A DNA stretch of 64,000 nt from Lysobacter alkalisoli (lineage in GTDB: Bacteria; Pseudomonadota; Gammaproteobacteria; Xanthomonadales; Xanthomonadaceae). A model generated the notes under the pieces. It saw nothing but the letters and a program-made list of their open reading frames with translations. It did no database searches and was not told the origin of the DNA. Shown piece by piece: positions 28,661-38,623 of the stretch (within the stretch, counting starts at the first letter, position 1; each line of letters opens with the position of its first letter). The translations under genes and the position numbers were made by a program. The DNA lies in NCBI RefSeq assembly GCF_006547045.1, contig NZ_CP041242.1, positions 1,498,001 to 1,562,000 on the forward strand, given 5' to 3'.

Positions 28661-30003
28661 GCCGCCGTTACTTCGGCACCGACGGCATCCGCGGCCGGGT
28701 CGGCGAGGGCGCGATCTCGGCCGACTTCGTGCTCCGGCTCGGCAACGCCTACGGCCATGCGCTCAAGCAGAACGCCGAGGGGCACAAGCCGTCGGTGGTG
28801 ATCGGCAAGGACACCCGCATCTCCAACTACATGTTCGAGGCCGCGCTGGAGGCCGGTCTGGTCGCCGCCGGCGTCGACGTGCAGCTGATGGGGCCGATGC
28901 CGACCCCGGCCGTTGCCCATCTGACCCGTTCGCTGCGTGCCGACGGCGGCATCGTCATTTCGGCTTCGCACAACCCGCACCACGACAACGGCATCAAGTT
29001 CTTCTCCGCCAGCGGCGAGAAGCTCGACGATGCCACCGAGCTGGCGATCGAGGCCGCGCTTGATCTGCCGTTCCGCACCGTCGAATCCGACCAGCTTGGC
29101 AAGGCCGTGCGCACCCGCGACGCGGTCGGCCGCTACGTCGAGGCGTGCAAGAACTCCATCCCGCGCGGTTTCGACCTCAAGGGCATGCACATCGTGATGG
29201 ATTGCGCCCACGGCGCGACCTACCAGATCGGCCCGCTGGTGTTCCGCGAGCTGGGCGCGCGGGTCGATGCGATCGGCGTCGATCCCGATGGCACCAACAT
29301 CAACGATGGCGTCGGTTCGACCCATCCCGAAACCCTCGCGGCCGAGGTCAAGGCGCGTGGCGCCGATCTGGGCATCGCCTTCGACGGCGACGGCGACCGG
29401 GTGCTGCTGGTCGACGAGCACGGCAATGTTCGCGATGGCGACGACCTGCTGTTCCTGCTTGCCACCGACTGGCGCGAGAACGGTCGCCTGCAGGGACCGG
29501 TGGTCGGCACGCTGATGACCAACTACGGCCTGGAACAGGCGTTCGAGCAGCGCGGGATCGGCTTCATCCGCGCCAGCGTCGGCGACCGTTACGTCCACCA
29601 GCAACTGGTCGCCCACGGCGGCATCCTCGGCGGCGAGACCTCCGGCCACCTGCTGTGCCTGGACCGCACCAGCACCGGTGACGGCATCGTCAGCGCGCTG
29701 CAGGCGCTGGAAGTGCTGCGGCGACGCGGTGTCCGCCTTGGCGAAGCGCTGGCCGGGCTGACCAAGGTGCCGCAGAAGACCGTCAACGTGCGCTACAACG
29801 GCGATGCCAGGCCGGCGGAGGCCGCCACGGTGAAGGCTGCGCTGGCCGAGGCCCAGGCTGCGGTGCAGGGGCGAGGGCGCGCGTTCCTGCGTCCATCCGG
29901 CACCGAGCCGGTGGTCCGGGTCACGGTGGAGGCCGACGATGCCGGATTGATGCAGGTCACCCTCGATGCGCTGTCCGCTGCGGTCCGTGCGGCGGCCGGC
30001 TGA
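28657..30003 (+). CDS. glmM: Phosphoglucosamine mutase
   Basis: Interconverts glucosamine-6-phosphate and glucosamine-1-phosphate on the way to UDP-GlcNAc for peptidoglycan and LPS. The 448-residue protein has [15 protein letters not shown] at the start, the phosphoserine loop [12 protein letters not shown] with S104, the Mg loop [13 protein letters not shown], the sugar-binding GGETSGHL and the phosphate loop [15 protein letters not shown]. The family-typical start ATG 28657 is preceded by GCGGAGGT. The first 11 bases of the gene repeat those at 28487. glmM near tpiA-secG-nuo is the Xanthomonadaceae arrangement. Confidence 0.96.
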   Translation: MSRRYFGTDGIRGRVGEGAISADFVLRLGNAYGHALKQNAEGHKPSVVIGKDTRISNYMFEAALEAGLVAAGVDVQLMGPMPTPAVAHLTRSLRADGGIVISASHNPHHDNGIKFFSASGEKLDDATELAIEAALDLPFRTVESDQLGKAVRTRDAVGRYVEACKNSIPRGFDLKGMHIVMDCAHGATYQIGPLVFRELGARVDAIGVDPDGTNINDGVGSTHPETLAAEVKARGADLGIAFDGDGDRVLLVDEHGNVRDGDDLLFLLATDWRENGRLQGPVVGTLMTNYGLEQAFEQRGIGFIRASVGDRYVHQQLVAHGGILGGETSGHLLCLDRTSTGDGIVSALQALEVLRRRGVRLGEALAGLTKVPQKTVNVRYNGDARPAEAATVKAALAEAQAAVQGRGRAFLRPSGTEPVVRVTVEADDAGLMQVTLDALSAAVRAAAG

Positions 30004-30028
30004 AGCCGACCGGTCCAACCGGGGCGGC

Positions 30029-30069
30029 TTGAACCGGGTCATCTGAACCGAGCCATTTGAGCCGGGTCA
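30029..30069 (+). repeat. Three tandem 14-bp units before the 2OG oxygenase gene
   Basis: Units TTGAACCGGGTCA, TCTGAACCGAGCCA and TTTGAGCCGGGTCA follow each other at 30029-30041, 30042-30055 and 30056-30069. They lie in the 125-bp glmM-oxygenase gap, 60 bp before the start codon. They could be operator-like direct repeats. Confidence 0.6.
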
Positions 30070-30128
30070 AACTGCCACTCCCGCAATAGCGCACACTCTC
30101 GCGACACCAAATCAATTCATTTGCCACG

Positions 30129-31085
30129 ATGAGCCAATCACGAATCCCGACCCTCGACATCCGCCGATTCACCGATCCTTCCTCGCCGGCCGACCGCGAC
30201 GCCTTCGTAGCCGAGCTGGGCGACGCATACCGGGAGTGGGGCTTCGCCGGCATCCGTGGCCACGGCATCGGCGACGACCGTACCCAGGGAGCCTATGACG
30301 TCTTCCAGAAGTTCTTCGCCCTGCCCGAGGCCGTGAAGATGAAGTACCACGTGCCTGGCAGTGGCGGCGCGCGTGGTTATACCCCGTTCGGCGTCGAGAC
30401 CGCCAAGGATTCCAAGCATCACGACCTCAAGGAGTTCTGGCACGTCGGCCGCGAGATCCCGGACGATTCGAAGTACCGCGACGTGATGCCGCCGAACCTT
30501 TGGCCGGAAGAGATCGAGGGCTTCCGCGAGCAGGCCTATGGCCTGTACCAGGCGCTGGACGATCTCGGCAGCACGGTGCTCGGTGCGCTGGCCCTGCACA
30601 TCGGGCTGCCGGAGGACTGGTTTCGCGACAAAACCGATTCGGGCAACTCGATCCTGCGCCCGATCCACTACCCGCCGATCACCGCCGACGACATCCCCAA
30701 CGTACGTGCCGGCGCGCACGAGGACATCAACCTGATCACCCTGCTGGTCGGCGCCAGCGCGGCAGGCCTGGAAGTACTTTCGCGCAAGGGCGAGTGGGTC
30801 GCGTTCACCGCCGACGCCGATACCATCGTCGTCAACATCGGCGACATGCTGCAGCGACTGACCAACCACGTGTATCCGTCGACCACCCATCGCGTGGTCA
30901 ACCCGAAAGGTGAGACGGCCCGCCAGCCGCGTTATTCGACGCCATTCTTCCTGCACCCGAACCCGGATTTCCTGATTGACGTGCTGCCGTCCTGCGTCAC
31001 CGCGGACAATCCCGCCCGCTATCCCGAGCCGATCACCGCACAGGGCTATCTCGAAGAGCGGCTGCGCGAGATCAAGCTCAAGTAG
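30129..31085 (+). CDS. 2-oxoglutarate/Fe(II)-dependent oxygenase, isopenicillin-N-synthase-like
   Basis: A 318-residue non-heme iron oxygenase. A DIOX_N-type N-terminal domain (IPTLDIRRF, EWGFAGIRGHGI) precedes the double-stranded beta-helix core. Iron ligands are H197, D199 (AHEDINLITLL) and H254 (STTHRVV). R268 and S270 (RYS) fit the 2-oxoglutarate/substrate carboxylate site. Members of this bacterial group have varied or unknown substrates (the plant ethylene and flavonoid enzymes belong to the same superfamily), so no reaction is assigned. It is a monocistronic insert between glmM and tpiA, convergent with the glycosylase gene. Confidence 0.87.
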   Translation: MSQSRIPTLDIRRFTDPSSPADRDAFVAELGDAYREWGFAGIRGHGIGDDRTQGAYDVFQKFFALPEAVKMKYHVPGSGGARGYTPFGVETAKDSKHHDLKEFWHVGREIPDDSKYRDVMPPNLWPEEIEGFREQAYGLYQALDDLGSTVLGALALHIGLPEDWFRDKTDSGNSILRPIHYPPITADDIPNVRAGAHEDINLITLLVGASAAGLEVLSRKGEWVAFTADADTIVVNIGDMLQRLTNHVYPSTTHRVVNPKGETARQPRYSTPFFLHPNPDFLIDVLPSCVTADNPARYPEPITAQGYLEERLREIKLK

Positions 31086-31142
31086 GAGGCGATTCCCGGG
31101 CCATGCCCTGACTCGGTGGAGCGACTCCGTTCCATCTGCAGG

Positions 31143-31157
31143 GTGCCCGCCGGGCAC
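31143..31157. terminator. Candidate hairpin between convergent oxygenase and glycosylase genes
   Basis: GTGCCC and GGGCAC form a perfect 6-bp stem with a 3-nt loop at the stop codon of the minus-strand gene. No T-tract on either side, so termination is not certain. Confidence 0.35.
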
Positions 31158-31705
31158 TACGGGTGAGCGGGGACAACCCTGGCCTCCGCCAATGCTTCGC
31201 GCCAGGCGGCCAGCTTCATCGTCGCCGGTTGTGAGGCATTGGCCGGACTGGTCGACGGTAGCCGCCGATAGCGCAGCCGTCCGGCGAGGCCATGCTCATG
31301 CAGTGTTGGCATAACCAGCCGGGCGAAGGTGGCCTCGGCCTTGATGCCGTTGAACAGCAGCGTCCGCACGGACATGTGCGTGGTGAGGAACCCCGTGAAG
31401 TCGTTGACCTCGACGTCGCGGATCGCGCTGTCGAGGCTGCCCTCGCGCCGGCAGCGGCCGATTACGTCCCAGACCGCGATGCCGGCGCCGGCCAGCCTTG
31501 CAACCCTCTCGGGGTAGGTCAGGGATGGCAGCGCACCGACCAGTTCGCCCATGAACGGCCAGAAGCGATTCTGCGGATGCGCGTAGTACTGCCCGGCCAC
31601 CAAGGACGCGGCGCCGGGCATGCTGCCCAGGATCAGAACCTTCGCATCCGGATTGGCTATTGGCGTGAGGCCTTGGAGGAGCGATGTGGGGGCTCGGGTT
31701 CGCAC
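31157..31705 (-). CDS. DNA-deoxyinosine (hypoxanthine-DNA) glycosylase
   Basis: A 182-residue member of the uracil-DNA glycosylase superfamily, in the branch acting on deoxyinosine from adenine deamination. Visible motifs are LILGSMPGAASL, YYAHPQNRFWPFM (family-specific), VWDVIGRCRREGSLD, LLFNGIKAEATF and LPSTSPANAS, the last being the minor-groove intercalation loop. It starts at ATG 31705. It is convergent with the oxygenase and divergent from tpiA. Confusion with other UDG families is unlikely because of the HPQNRFW segment. Confidence 0.88.
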   Translation of the reverse strand: MRTRAPTSLLQGLTPIANPDAKVLILGSMPGAASLVAGQYYAHPQNRFWPFMGELVGALPSLTYPERVARLAGAGIAVWDVIGRCRREGSLDSAIRDVEVNDFTGFLTTHMSVRTLLFNGIKAEATFARLVMPTLHEHGLAGRLRYRRLPSTSPANASQPATMKLAAWREALAEARVVPAHP

Positions 31706-32011
31706 ATCAGGATTCTAGGCCACACCGCTTTTGCAAGGTTTTGCTTGCGGGTGAGGAGGAGTTCGCCTTTGGCGAGGGCGTGGACGCTGCTGCTTGCGTT
31801 CGACCGCCGGTTCTCCCGCTACCTGGCTGTCCCGACGTGACCTGCCGGCCTTGACGGCGAATGTCCCCCGGCCGCCGCGGCGGCCTCCTCCTTGATTTCG
31901 CACCCAAGGGCCTACGCCCCAGCGTCCCAGTCCACCCAACCGACCCGCCGGCTTCCTCCGCGACATAACCGTCTGCGTTAGAATGCGCGCCCCATGACAG
32001 ATGGAGCCGAC
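31706..32011. other. 306-bp divergent region between the glycosylase and tpiA
   Basis: Apart from the candidate tpiA -10 at 31979-31984 and the tpiA ribosome site, I see no conserved element, repeat or small gene here. Confidence 0.5.
31979..31984 (+). promoter_or_regulatory. tpiA: Candidate -10 element (TAGAAT) for tpiA
   Basis: TAGAAT would place the transcript start near 31991, leaving a short leader with GGAG at 32003-32006 before ATG 32012. This supports 32012 over ATG 31994 as the start. The -35 is not clear. Confidence 0.4.
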
Positions 32012-32764
32012 ATGCGCCGCAGAATCGTTGCCGGGAACTGGAAACTGCACGGTGACCGCAAGTTCGCCGCTTCCCTTCTGGACGCCGTGGTCGCCGCCGG
32101 GACACCGGCCGGCGTCGAACGCATCATCCTGCCGCCGTTCCCCTATCTGGGTGAGCTGGTTGCCAAGTATGCGGGCAAGGGACTGGAGTTCGGCGCCCAG
32201 GACGTCAGTTCCAACGAAAAGGGTGCCTACACCGGCGAAGTCTGCGCGGCGATGCTGGCCGATGTCGGCGCCCGCTACACCCTGGTGGGCCATTCCGAGC
32301 GCCGCCAGTACCACGCCGAGGACAGCGCCCTGGTGGCGCGCAAGTTCATGGCCGCCAAGGCCGCCGGCGTGACGCCGATCCTGTGCGTCGGCGAAACCCT
32401 GGCTGAACGCGAAGCCGACCGGACCGAGGCGCGCCTGCGGGAGCAACTCGCTCCTCTATTCGAATCGGGTGGCGCCCAGGTCTTCGACGGCGCGGTGGTC
32501 GCCTACGAGCCGGTCTGGGCGATTGGCACCGGCAAGACCGCCACCCCGGAGCTGGCGCAGCAGGTTCATGCGTTCATCCGTAGCGAAATCGCGGAACACG
32601 ATGCTAGAATTGCGGGCTCGCTTCCGATTCTTTACGGCGGAAGCGTCAAGGCCGACAATGCCGCCGCGCTGTTTACCCAGCCCGACGTCGATGGCGGCCT
32701 GATCGGCGGGGCCTCGCTGGCTGCCGCCGATTTCATCGCCATCGCGGAAGCGGCGGCACCCTGA
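32012..32764 (+). CDS. tpiA: Triosephosphate isomerase
   Basis: Interconverts dihydroxyacetone phosphate and glyceraldehyde-3-phosphate in glycolysis and gluconeogenesis. The 250-residue TIM barrel has K11 (GNWKLH), H94 (VGHSERR) and catalytic E166 (AYEPVWAIGTGKTA), plus the phosphate loop YGGSVKADN. ATG 32012 follows GGAG by 5 nt and gives the family N-terminus RRRIVAGNWK; ATG 31994 would add six residues. The tpiA-secG pair ahead of nuo is conserved in many gammaproteobacteria. Confidence 0.96.
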   Translation: MRRRIVAGNWKLHGDRKFAASLLDAVVAAGTPAGVERIILPPFPYLGELVAKYAGKGLEFGAQDVSSNEKGAYTGEVCAAMLADVGARYTLVGHSERRQYHAEDSALVARKFMAAKAAGVTPILCVGETLAEREADRTEARLREQLAPLFESGGAQVFDGAVVAYEPVWAIGTGKTATPELAQQVHAFIRSEIAEHDARIAGSLPILYGGSVKADNAAALFTQPDVDGGLIGGASLAAADFIAIAEAAAP

Positions 32765-32813
32765 GGACAGGTCGGTTTTCCGGCCGTCCATGAATTTCAA
32801 GAGTCCCTGATCG

Positions 32814-33236
32814 ATGCTGTTGATTCTCAACGTCATCTTCGTGCTGGTCGCGATCGCCATGATCGCGCTCATCCTGATGCAGCGTGGCACGGGCGCCCAG
32901 GCCGGTTCCGGCTTCGGTGGCGGTGCCTCGGCGACCGTTTTCGGCGCGCGCGGCTCGGCCAGCTTCCTGACCAAGGCCACCAAGTGGCTGGCGGTGATGT
33001 TCTTCGTGATCACCTTCTTCATGGCCTGGCAGGCCACCCAGGGTGCGCGGGTCGAAACCGAAGCCGTGGATGCCGATCTCGGGCTGATGTCGGAGATCCC
33101 GGCTGCGCCGCGGGCCGACTCTGCCGTGCCGGCCGCACCCGAGGCCGAGGCGCCGACTTCCGGAGACTCTGCGGTTCCGGTCGCCCCCGAGGTCGAGGGC
33201 GAGGCTGCTGAAGCCACCCCGGACGGGGAAGGCTGA
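32814..33236 (+). CDS. secG: Protein-export membrane protein SecG
   Basis: Small SecYEG translocon subunit that assists SecA-driven export. The 140-residue protein has two transmembrane helices (about 1-22 and 58-77) joined by the conserved loop MQRGTGAQAGSGFGGGASATVFGARGSASFLTK. The C-terminal 60 residues are Ala/Pro/Glu-rich and contain two near-identical blocks, DSAVPAAPEAEAP and DSAVPVAPEVEGE, beyond the usual SecG length. The start is ATG 32814. It lies 49 bp after tpiA and 136 bp before tRNA-Leu. Confidence 0.95.
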   Translation: MLLILNVIFVLVAIAMIALILMQRGTGAQAGSGFGGGASATVFGARGSASFLTKATKWLAVMFFVITFFMAWQATQGARVETEAVDADLGLMSEIPAAPRADSAVPAAPEAEAPTSGDSAVPVAPEVEGEAAEATPDGEG

Positions 33237-33372
33237 CAGCGGAGCGGCCTTGCCGCATCAGTCCAGTTTGACGTCCGGCACGGAAGGCAGGGCGACGATC
33301 GGTCTCGTGATCGGTCATAATTAGCAGGCGGTCGGTCGATATGCACGGCTGCCAAGTCAGGAAGACATCTAA

Positions 33373-33457
33373 GCCCAGGTGGCGGAATTGGTAGACGCAC
33401 TACCTTGAGGTGGTAGCGACTTAGGTCGTGGGGGTTCGAGTCCCCCCTTGGGCACCA
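33373..33457 (+). tRNA. tRNA-Leu (anticodon GAG)
   Basis: An 85-nt gene including encoded CCA. The acceptor arm GCCCAGG pairs with CTTGGGC apart from the usual end positions. The anticodon stem CTACC/GGTAG encloses the loop TTGAGGT with anticodon GAG. A long variable arm (CGACTTAGGTCG) marks a class II tRNA. The T arm is GGGGGTTCGAGTCCCCC. It lies between secG and nuoA, as in other Xanthomonadaceae. Confidence 0.97.
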
Positions 33458-33567
33458 TTCATTTCGAGTCTTCCCGCGGCCGTGCAGGGCGCGTCCGGAG
33501 GGAAGGCGCGGCGGCGCTGCGGCGCCGAGCCAGGCCGCGTTCGCGCAGCCATAGCCGAGAGAACACC

Positions 33568-33924
33568 GTGCTGGCCGAATACCTGCCGACCCTGTTGTTC
33601 CTGATCGTCGCCAGCGGCATTGGCGTCGCCCTTCTCATCGTTGGTCACGTCCTCGGGCCCAGGCGCCCGAGCGCCGAGAAGCTCTCGCCCTACGAGTGCG
33701 GCTTCGAGGCGTTCGAGGACGCGCGCATGCAGTTCGACGTGCGCTACTACCTGATTGCCATCCAGTTCATCGTCTTCGACCTGGAAATCATCTTCATCGT
33801 GCCCTGGGCCACGGTCTTCCGCGACCTGGGCATCGTCGGCCTGATCGAGATGGGCCTGTTCGCCGGCATGCTGCTGCTCGGCTTCATCTACGTTTGGAAG
33901 AAGGGGGCCCTGGAATGGGAGTGA
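33568..33924 (+). CDS. nuoA: NADH-quinone oxidoreductase subunit A
   Basis: Membrane subunit of respiratory complex I at the hinge between the arms. The 118-residue protein has three transmembrane helices and the conserved loop [26 protein letters not shown], where the Cys and acidic residues lie at the quinone-tunnel entrance. The start is GTG at 33568 (GAGAGA upstream); the frame is open further upstream without family sequence. First gene of the 14-gene nuo operon; its end overlaps nuoB by 10 bp. Confidence 0.96.
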   Translation: MLAEYLPTLLFLIVASGIGVALLIVGHVLGPRRPSAEKLSPYECGFEAFEDARMQFDVRYYLIAIQFIVFDLEIIFIVPWATVFRDLGIVGLIEMGLFAGMLLLGFIYVWKKGALEWE

Positions 33925-34544
33925 TCCAGACCATCCAGAAGGTCGCCGATTTCGCCAACAACCCGCTGCCGGAAGGGCGACTGGACGACATCCTGCTGCC
34001 TGAGGACCAGAACCCGGTCATGCAGCAGGGCTACGTCACCACCAGCCTCGACGTGCTGTGGAACTGGGCCCGCACCGGCTCGATGTGGCCGATGACCTTC
34101 GGCCTGGCCTGCTGCGCGGTGGAAATGATGCACGCCGGCGCCGCGCGCCTGGACCTGGACCGCTATGGCGTGGTGTTCCGCCCGTCGCCGCGCCAGTCCG
34201 ACGTGATGATCGTGGCCGGCACCCTGGTCAACAAGATGGCGCCTGCGTTGCGCAAGGTCTACGACCAGATGCCCGATCCGAAATGGGTGATCTCGATGGG
34301 CAGCTGCGCCAACGGCGGCGGCTACTACCACTACTCCTATTCGGTGGTGCGCGGTTGCGACCGGATCGTCCCGGTCGATGTCTACGTGCCGGGCTGCCCG
34401 CCGACCGCCGAGGCGCTGGTCTACGGCATCCTGCAGTTGCAGAAGAAGATCCGTCGCGGCACCAACTTCGGCGACAACAGCCAGCCGGGCGCCTCCCGGT
34501 GGGCTGCGCAGGAGGCTGGTCACGTGCACGGCAAGAATGAGTGA
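33915..34544 (+). CDS. nuoB: NADH-quinone oxidoreductase subunit B
   Basis: Holds the terminal [4Fe-4S] cluster N2 that passes electrons to quinone. The 209-residue protein has ligands C66-C67 ([10 protein letters not shown]), C131 ([10 protein letters not shown]) and C161 (VPGCPPTAE). ATG 33915 overlaps the end of nuoA by 10 bp. The conserved core ends near residue 185; the tail is short and polar. A 111-bp gap follows before nuoC, the longest inside the nuo operon. Confidence 0.97.
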   Translation: MGVIQTIQKVADFANNPLPEGRLDDILLPEDQNPVMQQGYVTTSLDVLWNWARTGSMWPMTFGLACCAVEMMHAGAARLDLDRYGVVFRPSPRQSDVMIVAGTLVNKMAPALRKVYDQMPDPKWVISMGSCANGGGYYHYSYSVVRGCDRIVPVDVYVPGCPPTAEALVYGILQLQKKIRRGTNFGDNSQPGASRWAAQEAGHVHGKNE

Positions 34545-34655
34545 GGGAGTGTATGTCGATACAGGACCGAACGATGCCGCAGCACTGCGAGCGAACTGAC
34601 CTGACGCAGACTGCCGGGAAGTGCCTGGCCGGCTCTCAACAGGGCGTGCGCTGAC

Positions 34656-35414
34656 ATGGATACGACGATTGCCAGTTTCGTCGAGCGCCTGCGCGCCCGT
34701 TTTTCGGGGGAGGGCTATCCAGGCGTCGAGATCGCTGTGGCCGAGCCTCGTGGCGAGGTCAGCCTCGACGTCCCAGCTGATGTGTGGCTGGAGGCCGCGA
34801 AAGCGCTGCGCGACGAGTTCGGTTTCGAACAACTGGTCGACGTCAGCGGCGTCGACTACCTGAGCTACGGCAGCGACGAATGGGACACCGACGTGTCGTC
34901 GGAAGGCTTCTCGCGCGGCGTGGATGGCAAGAGCGCGGGCCGCTTCGCCTGGGGCGAGCAGCCCAATGGCGCCGCCGCCGTGCCGGCGCGCCGCTTCGCC
35001 GCCGTCGCCCACCTGCTGTCGGTGCAGCACAACCGGCGCCTGCGCCTGCGCACTTTCGCCGAGAACGACGACCTGCCGGTGGTGGCTTCGCTCACGTCGG
35101 TGTGGGCGGGCGCGAACTGGTTCGAGCGCGAGGCATTCGATCTTTACGGCATCATCTTCGAGGGCCACCCGGACCTGCGCCGCATCCTGACCGACTACGG
35201 TTTCGTCGGTCATCCGTTCCGCAAGGATTTCCCGCTGATCGGCAACGTCGAGGTCCGCTACGACGCCGAGAAGAAGCGCGTGATCTACCAGCCGGTATCG
35301 ATCGAGCCGCGCGTCGGTGTGGCCCGCGTGATCCGCGACGATGCCCGCTACCTGACTGCCAGGGGCGAGGCCGCGCAGCGTGCTGCTGAAAGGCATGCAG
35401 AGGTGAAGAAGTGA
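34656..35414 (+). CDS. nuoC: NADH-quinone oxidoreductase subunit C
   Basis: The 30-kDa hydrophilic subunit of complex I (252 residues). The conserved core is [47 protein letters not shown]. Compared with many homologues there is an insertion of about 40 residues near positions 70-112 ([19 protein letters not shown] onward, Gly/Ser/Asp-rich). nuoC and nuoD are separate here, unlike the fused E. coli nuoCD. Its TGA overlaps the nuoD GTG start. Confidence 0.96.
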   Translation: MDTTIASFVERLRARFSGEGYPGVEIAVAEPRGEVSLDVPADVWLEAAKALRDEFGFEQLVDVSGVDYLSYGSDEWDTDVSSEGFSRGVDGKSAGRFAWGEQPNGAAAVPARRFAAVAHLLSVQHNRRLRLRTFAENDDLPVVASLTSVWAGANWFEREAFDLYGIIFEGHPDLRRILTDYGFVGHPFRKDFPLIGNVEVRYDAEKKRVIYQPVSIEPRVGVARVIRDDARYLTARGEAAQRAAERHAEVKK

Positions 35415-36724
35415 ACGCCGTGCCAGCTGCCAACGAGAGTGCTCCCAATAATACCTCCGGCCTCGGCAGGGGCGCCGAGATCCGCAACTACACGCTCAAC
35501 TTCGGCCCGCAGCACCCGGCCGCGCACGGTGTGTTGCGCCTGATCCTGGAGATGGACGGCGAGGTCGTGCAGCGCGCCGATCCGCATGTCGGCCTGCTCC
35601 ATCGCGGTACCGAGAAGCTGGCCGAATCCAAGCCGTTCAACCAGTCGATCGGTTACATGGATCGGCTCGACTACGTGTCGATGATGTGCAACGAGCACGC
35701 CTATGTGCGTGCGATCGAAACCCTGATGGGAATCGAGGCGCCGGAGCGTGCGCAGTACATCCGCACGATGTTCGACGAGATCACCCGCATCCTGAACCAC
35801 CTGATGTGGGTCGGGTCCAACGCGCTCGACCTCGGTGCGATGGCGGTGTTCCTGTACGCGTTCCGCGAGCGCGAGGAACTGATGGACTGCTACGAGGCGG
35901 TGTCGGGCGCGCGCATGCACGCGACCTACTACCGCCCGGGCGGCGTCTATCGCGATCTGCCGGACCGGATGCCGCGCTACAAGGAGTCGCCGTGGCGCAA
36001 GGGCGGCAAGCTCAAGCGCTTCAACGAATGGCGCGAAGGCTCGATGCTGGACTACCTCGACGCGTTCGCGGACGACTTCCCGAAGCGCGTCGACGAGTAC
36101 GAGACGTTGCTGACCGACAATCGCATCTGGAAGCAGCGTACCGTCGGCGTCGGCGTGGTTTCGCCCGAGCAGGCGCTGGCCTGGGGCATGACCGGGCCGA
36201 TGATCCGCGGCTCCGGCATCGCATGGGATCTGCGCAAGAAGCAGCCGTACGCGAAGTACGCCGAGGTCGACTTCGACATCCCGGTCGGCGTCAATGGCGA
36301 CTGCTACGACCGCTACCTGGTGCGCGTCGCTGAAATGCGCGAGTCGACCCGCATCATCAAGCAGTGCGTGAAGTGGCTGAAGGCCAACCCCGGCCCGGTG
36401 ATCGTCGACAACTTCAAGGTCGCTCCGCCCAGCCGCGAGGACATGAAGGACGACATGGAAGCGCTGATCCACCACTTCAAGCTGTTCTCGGAAGGCTATT
36501 GCGTGCCGGCCGGGGAAACCTATGCCGCGGTCGAGGCGCCCAAGGGCGAGTTCGGCTGCTACCTGGTGTCAGACGGTGCCAACAAACCGTTCCGCGTCAA
36601 GCTGCGCGCGCCCGGCTTCGCCCACCTCTCGTCGATGGACGAGATCGTCAAGGGCCACATGCTGGCCGACGTGGTGGCGATGATCGGTACCTATGACATC
36701 GTGTTCGGTGAGATTGACCGATGA
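35411..36724 (+). CDS. nuoD: NADH-quinone oxidoreductase subunit D
   Basis: The 49-kDa subunit, related to hydrogenase large subunits, forming the quinone cavity with NuoB. The 437-residue protein has the signature [21 protein letters not shown], the [10 protein letters not shown] region, and the C-terminal [11 protein letters not shown] and [18 protein letters not shown]. The GTG start at 35411 overlaps nuoC (GTGA), and the stop overlaps the nuoE start. The first ~25 residues are a low-complexity extension before the conserved fold. Confidence 0.97.
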   Translation: MNAVPAANESAPNNTSGLGRGAEIRNYTLNFGPQHPAAHGVLRLILEMDGEVVQRADPHVGLLHRGTEKLAESKPFNQSIGYMDRLDYVSMMCNEHAYVRAIETLMGIEAPERAQYIRTMFDEITRILNHLMWVGSNALDLGAMAVFLYAFREREELMDCYEAVSGARMHATYYRPGGVYRDLPDRMPRYKESPWRKGGKLKRFNEWREGSMLDYLDAFADDFPKRVDEYETLLTDNRIWKQRTVGVGVVSPEQALAWGMTGPMIRGSGIAWDLRKKQPYAKYAEVDFDIPVGVNGDCYDRYLVRVAEMRESTRIIKQCVKWLKANPGPVIVDNFKVAPPSREDMKDDMEALIHHFKLFSEGYCVPAGETYAAVEAPKGEFGCYLVSDGANKPFRVKLRAPGFAHLSSMDEIVKGHMLADVVAMIGTYDIVFGEIDR

Positions 36725-37248
36725 AAGCGACAGGAAATTTCGAAGCCTGCCGGAACGTGGATCCGCAGGTCGCCCTCAGCGACAAGACCCGCGCCCACAT
36801 CGACCACTGGCTGACCAAGTTCCCGCCGGATCGCAAACGCTCGGCCGTGCTGCAGGGCCTGCATGCGGCGCAGGAGCAGAACGGCGGCTGGCTGAGCGAT
36901 GAGCTGATTGCGGCCGTGGCCAGGTATCTGGACCTGCCGCCGGTATGGGCCTATGAGGTCGCGTCGTTCTATTCGATGTTCGAGACCGAGAAGGTCGGCC
37001 GCAACAATGTCGCCTTCTGCACCAACATCAGCTGCTGGCTCAATGGTGCCGAGGATCTGGTGAAGCACGCCGAGAAGAAGCTGGGCTGCAAGCTCGGCGA
37101 GTCGACCTCCGATGGCCGCGTGTTTCTCAAGCGGGAGGAGGAATGCGTGGCTGCATGCTGCGGTGCCCCTGTGGTCGTGATCAACGGCCATTATCACGAG
37201 AAGCTCGACACCGCGAAGGTCGACGAGCTGCTGGACGGACTGGAGTAA
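36721..37248 (+). CDS. nuoE: NADH-quinone oxidoreductase subunit E
   Basis: Thioredoxin-like [2Fe-2S] subunit (cluster N1a) of the NADH dehydrogenase arm. The 175-residue protein has cluster ligands C100, C105, C142 and C146 (CTNISC, CVAACC). The preceding [17 protein letters not shown] and [11 protein letters not shown]-type [12 protein letters not shown] segments are typical. ATG 36721 overlaps the nuoD stop by 4 bp. nuoF follows after 10 bp. Confidence 0.96.
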   Translation: MKATGNFEACRNVDPQVALSDKTRAHIDHWLTKFPPDRKRSAVLQGLHAAQEQNGGWLSDELIAAVARYLDLPPVWAYEVASFYSMFETEKVGRNNVAFCTNISCWLNGAEDLVKHAEKKLGCKLGESTSDGRVFLKREEECVAACCGAPVVVINGHYHEKLDTAKVDELLDGLE

Positions 37249-37258
37249 GGCGGACGCG

Positions 37259-38619
<1,361 letters not shown>

Positions 38620-38623
<4 letters not shown>

